A stretch of DNA of 10,351 nucleotides from an uncultured Bacteroidales bacterium (GTDB lineage: Bacteria; Bacteroidota; Bacteroidia; Bacteroidales; UBA932), in contig CAMJHJ010000072.1 of NCBI GenBank assembly GCA_946405485.1, positions 1 to 10,351 of the forward strand, read 5' to 3'. A program made the translations under genes and the position numbers. The notes under the pieces were generated by a model. The model worked only from the letters and a program-made list of their open reading frames with translations. It did not search any database and was not told the DNA's origin. This document shows, one piece after another, positions 6,961-10,351 of the stretch (within the stretch, counting starts at the first letter, position 1; each line of letters begins with the position of its first letter).

Positions 6961-6978
6961 TTTTTTTTGCTACCTTTG
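6949..6978 (+). promoter_or_regulatory. rpsU promoter inside the end of the ATPase gene
   Basis: The -7 box TACCTTTG (6971-6978) is canonical. A near-consensus -33 (CTTG, 6949-6952) lies 18 bases upstream and falls in the last codons of the ATPase gene, whose stop is at 6958-6960. Start of transcription near 6984 leaves a leader of about 28 bases. Confidence 0.82.
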
Positions 6979-6994
6979 CAGCCGCTAAAAGAAA

Positions 6995-7005
6995 AAGGAG
7001 GTGAT
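6995..7005 (+). promoter_or_regulatory. Perfect Shine-Dalgarno of rpsU
   Basis: AAGGAGGTGAT is complementary over 11 bases to the usual 16S rRNA 3' end (ATCACCTCCTT). GGAGG ends 10 bases before the ATG. No other gene start in this window has such a sequence, as expected in Bacteroidota, where the anti-SD is masked on the ribosome. This fixes the rpsU start at 7012. Confidence 0.92.
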
Positions 7006-7011
7006 AAAGAA

Positions 7012-7206
7012 ATGATTGTCGTACCGATTAAAGAAGGCGAAAACATCGAGCGCGCTCTGAAAAAGTTCAAGAGAAAGTTCGAAAAGACAGGTGCCGTCCG
7101 TGAGCTCCGCTCCCGGAAGAACTTCGAGAAGCCGTCTGAGATCAAGAGGAAGGCTATGCAGAAGGCCATCTACGTGCAGCACCTCCGTCTTCAGGACGAG
7201 CAGTAA
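7012..7206 (+). CDS. rpsU: 30S ribosomal protein S21 (bS21)
   Basis: bS21 is a small, highly basic small-subunit protein located near the 3' end of 16S rRNA. The 64-aa product begins MIVVPIKEGENIERALKKFK and continues with KFEKTG, a Lys/Arg-rich middle (RSRKNFEKPSEIKRKA) and a short acidic end, matching Bacteroidales S21 in length and composition. The reading frame runs further upstream, but ATG at 7012 follows the strong Shine-Dalgarno and gives the family N-terminus. It has its own promoter at 6949-6978 and its own terminator at 7226-7260, so it is monocistronic. In Bacteroidota bS21 helps hide the anti-SD. A strong Shine-Dalgarno on its own mRNA fits autoregulation: ribosomes lacking bS21 would translate rpsU best. 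Confidence 0.97.
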   Translation: MIVVPIKEGENIERALKKFKRKFEKTGAVRELRSRKNFEKPSEIKRKAMQKAIYVQHLRLQDEQ

Positions 7207-7225
7207 TTTTTACTTGCGATAAGTC

Positions 7226-7260
7226 AACCGGCTGGATGAAAGTCCAGCCGGTTTTATTTT
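7226..7260 (+). terminator. Intrinsic terminator of rpsU
   Basis: A perfect 11-bp stem, AACCGGCTGGA with TCCAGCCGGTT, encloses a 6-base loop TGAAAG and is followed by TTATTTT. It begins 20 bases after the rpsU stop. The final T bases overlap the -33 box of the next promoter. Confidence 0.92.
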
Positions 7261-7288
7261 GTCTTTCCCGTATTTTTCCATAATTTTG
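7258..7288 (+). promoter_or_regulatory. Promoter of the MBL-lipoprotein operon
   Basis: TTTG (7258-7261), then exactly 19 bases, then TAATTTTG (7281-7288): an exact match to the Bacteroidota consensus. The start site should be near 7294, leaving a leader of about a dozen bases before the ATG at 7307. The -33 box is built from the end of the preceding terminator's T-run. Confidence 0.85.
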
Positions 7289-7306
7289 ATTGGATAATCA
7301 CGTATC

Positions 7307-8536
7307 ATGAAAGGAAAGAAAAAGTTCTTGCTCCTGCTTACGGTCCTTCTGCTGGGCGCGGGTGTCCGCGCCGCTACGCCCTATGTCTGGCAAGCAGCCA
7401 CCAACGAGGTCCTCTACGCCAACCTGCTGACCTACCTGAGGACCGTCCAGGCCGACTGGGTCGGCGAGCCGGTCTACTACATGGCCCAGCAGTTGATGGT
7501 CGAGCTGGAAGCGACCTTCAAGAAAGACCCCTACGCCTGGATGACCCAGGTCCACAACTTCTGCAACACCCTGGAGAACATCTACCCGCCGGCCATCGCC
7601 CATCCGAGCGTCACGACCGCTTCCAGCGACCCCTACGAGAAGATCCGGCGCCAGATCTTCCGGCTCCGCGACTTCCCGATGCACCAGGTCTCCCTCACCA
7701 ATGACGTCATCCAGCCCGCGCCCGGACAGGCGGACGCCTTCAACAAAGCCAACAAGCAATGGCTGCAGCACAAGCGGGACGAATTCTTCCAGTTCCTGAA
7801 CGGACCGCGCCCGAGCGGAAACGAATTGCAGCTTTTCAAACTCTACAGTTCCGGCTATGTCCTCCGCACGAAGGATGCCTGCATCGGCATCGATCTCTGC
7901 TATGGCGAAGGCCTGTATGACGGCGCCCGCAGGGAGGAACTGGCCGACAAGCTGAACGCCGTCTTTACCACGCACGGCCACGGGGACCACTATGACATCG
8001 AACTCCTGCGGATGATGCTGCAGAAAGGGAAGGCCATCGTCATCCCGCCCAGGATGGAACCTTTCTTCGCCGGCTACTCCGGGGAAATGCACGTCTGGAA
8101 GGACAGCCACCTGGAGCCGGAACGGATCGGCGGCGTGGCCACCGCCCAGGCCCAGATGTCCGGCCAGGGTGACGAACCCTGCCTGCTTTACCTCGTGCAG
8201 ATCGGGTCCTGGCGCATCGCCCATGTCGGAGACAACTCCAAGCACGAAAACGAGCGGGCGTTCTATCCCAACTACCCGCAGGTCGACATCGCGATGTGTC
8301 CCGTCTTCCAGGGCATCTTCGATTTCACGAGCGCCCTGAAACGGGCTCCCAATCCCGACAATGCCTCCCTGATCTATTGCAACCTGCACGAAAACGAGTG
8401 GCACCATACCATCGACGGGCGCATGTCTTTCGAATTCATGTACTGCCACAACGGGGCCCTGGGCCATCAGACTTTCGCTTACCCCTGCACCGCCCTCTGC
8501 GACAACGGTGAGCACATTACCCTTTACAAGCCATGA
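7307..8536 (+). CDS. Exported metallo-beta-lactamase-fold protein
   Basis: This 409-aa protein has a clear Sec signal peptide: basic MKGKKK, a Leu-rich core, and a likely cut after VRA (residue 22). It probably works in the periplasm. Residues about 25-170 form an unrecognised, mostly helical region. The second half has MBL-fold signatures: THGHGDH (H223, H225, D227, H228), HVGD with the bridging D309, and NLHENEWHH with H361 as the probable last ligand. This layout is closest to UlaG-like/Lactamase_B_2-type hydrolases. The stretch VATAQAQMSGQ, which aligns by eye with the usual third-histidine strand, has Met284 where His is expected, so one metal site may be altered. ATG at 7307 follows a canonical promoter, with no Shine-Dalgarno. 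The stop overlaps the next gene in ATGA. The substrate is unknown. Confidence 0.82.
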   Translation: MKGKKKFLLLLTVLLLGAGVRAATPYVWQAATNEVLYANLLTYLRTVQADWVGEPVYYMAQQLMVELEATFKKDPYAWMTQVHNFCNTLENIYPPAIAHPSVTTASSDPYEKIRRQIFRLRDFPMHQVSLTNDVIQPAPGQADAFNKANKQWLQHKRDEFFQFLNGPRPSGNELQLFKLYSSGYVLRTKDACIGIDLCYGEGLYDGARREELADKLNAVFTTHGHGDHYDIELLRMMLQKGKAIVIPPRMEPFFAGYSGEMHVWKDSHLEPERIGGVATAQAQMSGQGDEPCLLYLVQIGSWRIAHVGDNSKHENERAFYPNYPQVDIAMCPVFQGIFDFTSALKRAPNPDNASLIYCNLHENEWHHTIDGRMSFEFMYCHNGALGHQTFAYPCTALCDNGEHITLYKP

Positions 8537-9414
8537 GACACAGCATACTACCCTCCCTCATCCTGCTGACCCTCGTCCTTTCCTGCGGTGAAAAGCCCAA
8601 CGGCGGCGGAAAGACCCCCGACGAAAAGAAAAGCGCCGTCTGGAGCCTCACCGCACCCCTGGTCCAAAAGGTCGAGGTCAGTACCGACGGCACGGTGATC
8701 GAAAGTTATGAATACAACTATGACGACCAGGCCCGTCTCCTTTCTCTCAAAAAAACCGACCGCTTGAGCAATACGGTGCTGCTGGACCTGCAATATACCT
8801 ATCCGGATGAGAGCGGAATGAAGACGACCGGCAAGTTTTTCCCGATCACCAGCAACCGCTATATCACGGCCGTCAAAGACGTTGCGCAGAAAACGGTAAG
8901 CTACGCCGGCAGTTGGACGGGCGCCTGGTCGTATGTCACCGGCTTCGATGCAGGCGGCACGGCCACCGGCACGACCACGGACACGGAATTCGCCGCCCAG
9001 CAAGGCCAATACTCCTCCAGGACCCAATACGGAGAAACATACACGGTTTCGGGCGGATGCATCAGCCGTTCGGTCATCGGGACCTCCGTCCGGTCCCAGA
9101 CCTCACAGGCGACCTCCGCTGCCGCATCCACTTCACTTACCGTTGATTACGGCTACTCCGACCGGGAAGACAGGCAGAATTTCGCCGTCTATCTCTTCCC
9201 CTGCGAGTTCCCCGTATGGGTGGCGGCAGGGTTGCCCGGATGCAAGAAACTGGTCAACCGGATCTCGATGTCCGGCGGCAATGTCCCCTCCCCCGTCTCG
9301 ACCCGGATCGAATACTCGTTCAACCCGGACGGAAACATCGACACGGCGATACGTACCGACCTCAACAACGGTGAAACCGTCCTGGTCCGGACCTACAAGT
9401 TCTTCTATCAATGA
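8533..9414 (+). CDS. Lipoprotein with YD/DUF4595-like pattern
   Basis: This 293-aa protein has a lipoprotein signal peptide with the acceptor cysteine at 18 (VLSC), followed by a flexible Gly/Lys-rich linker (19-33). The residues after Cys (GEKPN) are only weakly like the Bacteroidota surface-export signal, so inner-leaflet and surface locations are both possible. The body has beta-strand pairs of the YD/DUF4595 kind common in Bacteroidales lipoproteins: YEYNYDDQARLLSLKK near 56-71 and RIEYSFNPDGNIDTAIR near the C-terminus, ending TYKFFY. The middle (about 130-205) is rich in Thr, Ser, Gly and Ala. Two Cys lie near 223 and 236 in PCEFPVW and GCKKLV and could pair. It starts inside the stop of the MBL gene (ATGA), so the two exported products are probably made together. 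No enzymatic motif is seen. Confidence 0.8.
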   Translation: MRHSILPSLILLTLVLSCGEKPNGGGKTPDEKKSAVWSLTAPLVQKVEVSTDGTVIESYEYNYDDQARLLSLKKTDRLSNTVLLDLQYTYPDESGMKTTGKFFPITSNRYITAVKDVAQKTVSYAGSWTGAWSYVTGFDAGGTATGTTTDTEFAAQQGQYSSRTQYGETYTVSGGCISRSVIGTSVRSQTSQATSAAASTSLTVDYGYSDREDRQNFAVYLFPCEFPVWVAAGLPGCKKLVNRISMSGGNVPSPVSTRIEYSFNPDGNIDTAIRTDLNNGETVLVRTYKFFYQ

Positions 9415-9460
9415 GTCGACCAGCGTTGGGGAAAAGACTTTACGAGAGCCTGTTGGGAAG

Positions 9461-9493
9461 GAAAGAAAAAGTAGGGCTTCCCGAGGGAGCGCC
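9461..9493 (-). terminator. Possible terminator of the GH20 gene
   Basis: Immediately after the GH20 stop on the minus strand, GGC and GCC plus TCC and GGA can form an interrupted stem, followed by CTACTTTTTCTTTCC. The stem is weak (two 3-bp parts around an internal loop), so the call rests mostly on position and the T-rich tail. No clear terminator is visible for the convergent lipoprotein gene. Confidence 0.3.
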
Positions 9494-10351
9494 TATTCCT
9501 TCCGCCAATTCCAGTTGCGGGCCTCATAGACTTCCTTCAGGCGATCCAGCCGCTCGAGGAAGTCTTTTTTATCCCTTCCGAAGGGACCTGTCCAGGCAAG
9601 TTCCGCGAGTGCGGCCAGGCGTGGGAGCAGTTTCCATTCCAGGTCCTCCTTGTCGCAGACCCGTTCCGCCCAGATGCAGGCTTGCATGCCCAGGATCATG
9701 TCCGCTTCCGCTTCGGTCAGTCCGTCGAAGAGGGACGGCATGTCATAAACCCGCTCCAGGCACTCCTGCAGCGGGAGAGCGTTGAACTCCTTGGCGCTGA
9801 AGTAGAGATAACCGCAGGGACAGAATATGACCGGATACCCCTCTTCCGCTGCGATCCGGGTTGAGGAAGGACGCATCCATCCCGCAATGACCGTATTCGT
9901 CGAAGGTGTTCCGCAGACTTTGTCACCCCAGTCGCAGAGCACGTCGTTCCATGCGATCATCTTCCGGCCGCGGGCAGCCAGGATCTTCGCCGCCTCGTCC
10001 ATCAGCCAGGACTGGAGGCGGTTCTCCTTGGACTTGCCGTCCGCATCCTTCAGACCCAGTTCGCGGATCTTCGCCTGGCAGTCGGGGCACTGCTCCCAGC
10101 GTACTTTCGGGCACTCATCTCCGCCGAGGTGGATGTATTTCGAAGGGAAGAGGTCCATCACCTCCTCAAGGACGGTCTTGATGAACACCCTCGTCGACTC
10201 CTTGCCGGCGCAGAGCACGTCGTCCAGCACCCCGTAGCGGGTCGCCACCTCGTAGGGGCCGCCGGTGCAGCCAAGTTCCGGATAGGCGGCCAGCGCGGCC
10301 ATCATGTGGCCGGGCAGGTCGATTTCCGGGATGACGGTAATCCCTCGCCCG
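9493..10351 (-). CDS. GH20 beta-N-acetylhexosaminidase, 3' part only
   Basis: This is the C-terminal 285 residues of a family 20 glycoside hydrolase, which removes terminal beta-linked GlcNAc/GalNAc from glycans. The gene is open to the right edge, so the N-terminus (signal, GH20b domain) is missing. At the edge the frame reads GRGITVIPEIDLPGHM, the usual core TIM-barrel strand. The catalytic pair is D-E in HLGGDEC (codons 10117-10119 and 10114-10116), acting with substrate assistance. Further conserved parts are CPDCQAKI, the WNDVLCD and VIAGWM strands, the QACIWAERV segment, and LPRLAALAELAW near the end. The protein stops soon after the barrel, at NWNWRKE, so no C-terminal binding domain is appended. 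It converges on the lipoprotein gene with a 78-base gap. In gut Bacteroidales such enzymes act on mucin or host glycans; the exact substrate is not visible. Confidence 0.95.
   Translation of the reverse strand, partial: GRGITVIPEIDLPGHMMAALAAYPELGCTGGPYEVATRYGVLDDVLCAGKESTRVFIKTVLEEVMDLFPSKYIHLGGDECPKVRWEQCPDCQAKIRELGLKDADGKSKENRLQSWLMDEAAKILAARGRKMIAWNDVLCDWGDKVCGTPSTNTVIAGWMRPSSTRIAAEEGYPVIFCPCGYLYFSAKEFNALPLQECLERVYDMPSLFDGLTEAEADMILGMQACIWAERVCDKEDLEWKLLPRLAALAELAWTGPFGRDKKDFLERLDRLKEVYEARNWNWRKE

Noticed and set aside
6924..6970. A/T runs at the end of the ATPase gene as a terminator or repeat
   Set aside because: AAAAAATATTTTTT is coding (Lys-Lys-Tyr-Phe-Phe), and the later GCAAAA/TTTTGC pairing has a long loop. 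The T-run is better explained as spacer of the rpsU promoter.
7298..8515. A 405-codon minus-strand frame inside the MBL gene
   Set aside because: The plus-strand frame has a signal peptide, metal motifs and a canonical promoter; the antisense frame has none.
9411..9785. A 124-codon plus-strand frame starting in ATGA at the lipoprotein stop
   Set aside because: It mimics coupling, but most of it is antisense to conserved GH20 sequence and the product is low-complexity Pro/Arg/Ser-rich. A third operon gene is unlikely.

Overview
The window looks like a G+C-rich member of the Bacteroidales (Bacteroidota), possibly Alistipes-like or a related uncultured gut lineage; the genus is a guess. Three things support this. 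Four promoters carry the Bacteroidota -7 box TAnnTTTG, two of them with a TTTG -33 box exactly 19 bases upstream. No start codon except that of rpsU has a Shine-Dalgarno sequence. The gene content is also typical: a carboxypeptidase-regulatory-domain outer membrane receptor, a YD/DUF4595-like lipoprotein and a GH20 hexosaminidase.

Left half (minus strand, read from about 5720 down to 21): a housekeeping cluster in the order rplU (L21), rpmA (L27), serS (seryl-tRNA synthetase), ruvC (Holliday junction resolvase), then a large TonB-dependent-receptor-type outer membrane protein. It begins at a clear promoter (5720-5750) and ends at a strong intrinsic terminator (21-55). A 15-pair hairpin lies between rpmA and serS, and two small hairpins lie in the rplU leader. 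serS and ruvC overlap by 8 bases, with ruvC starting at TTG.

Middle (plus strand, 5771-7260): a P-loop ATPase of the archaeal-type ATPase_2 style is divergent from rplU; its Walker B aspartate position reads Arg. It is followed by rpsU (bS21), whose promoter is buried in the end of the ATPase gene. rpsU carries a perfect 11-base anti-SD complement and ends in an 11-bp terminator.

Right part (plus strand, 7258-9414): a promoter overlapping the rpsU terminator drives a two-gene operon of exported proteins, a secreted metallo-beta-lactamase-fold protein and a lipoprotein, joined by an ATGA overlap. The third metal-ligand histidine of the MBL protein appears to be Met. Convergent to this operon is the 3' part of a GH20 beta-N-acetylhexosaminidase gene that leaves the window at the right edge.

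Most of the window is ordinary Bacteroidales core and cell-envelope content. The points most worth a second look are the lone Shine-Dalgarno of rpsU, the degenerate ATPase, the atypical exported MBL/lipoprotein pair and the rpmA-serS hairpin. I see no tRNA, rRNA, CRISPR array, insertion sequence or phage gene.
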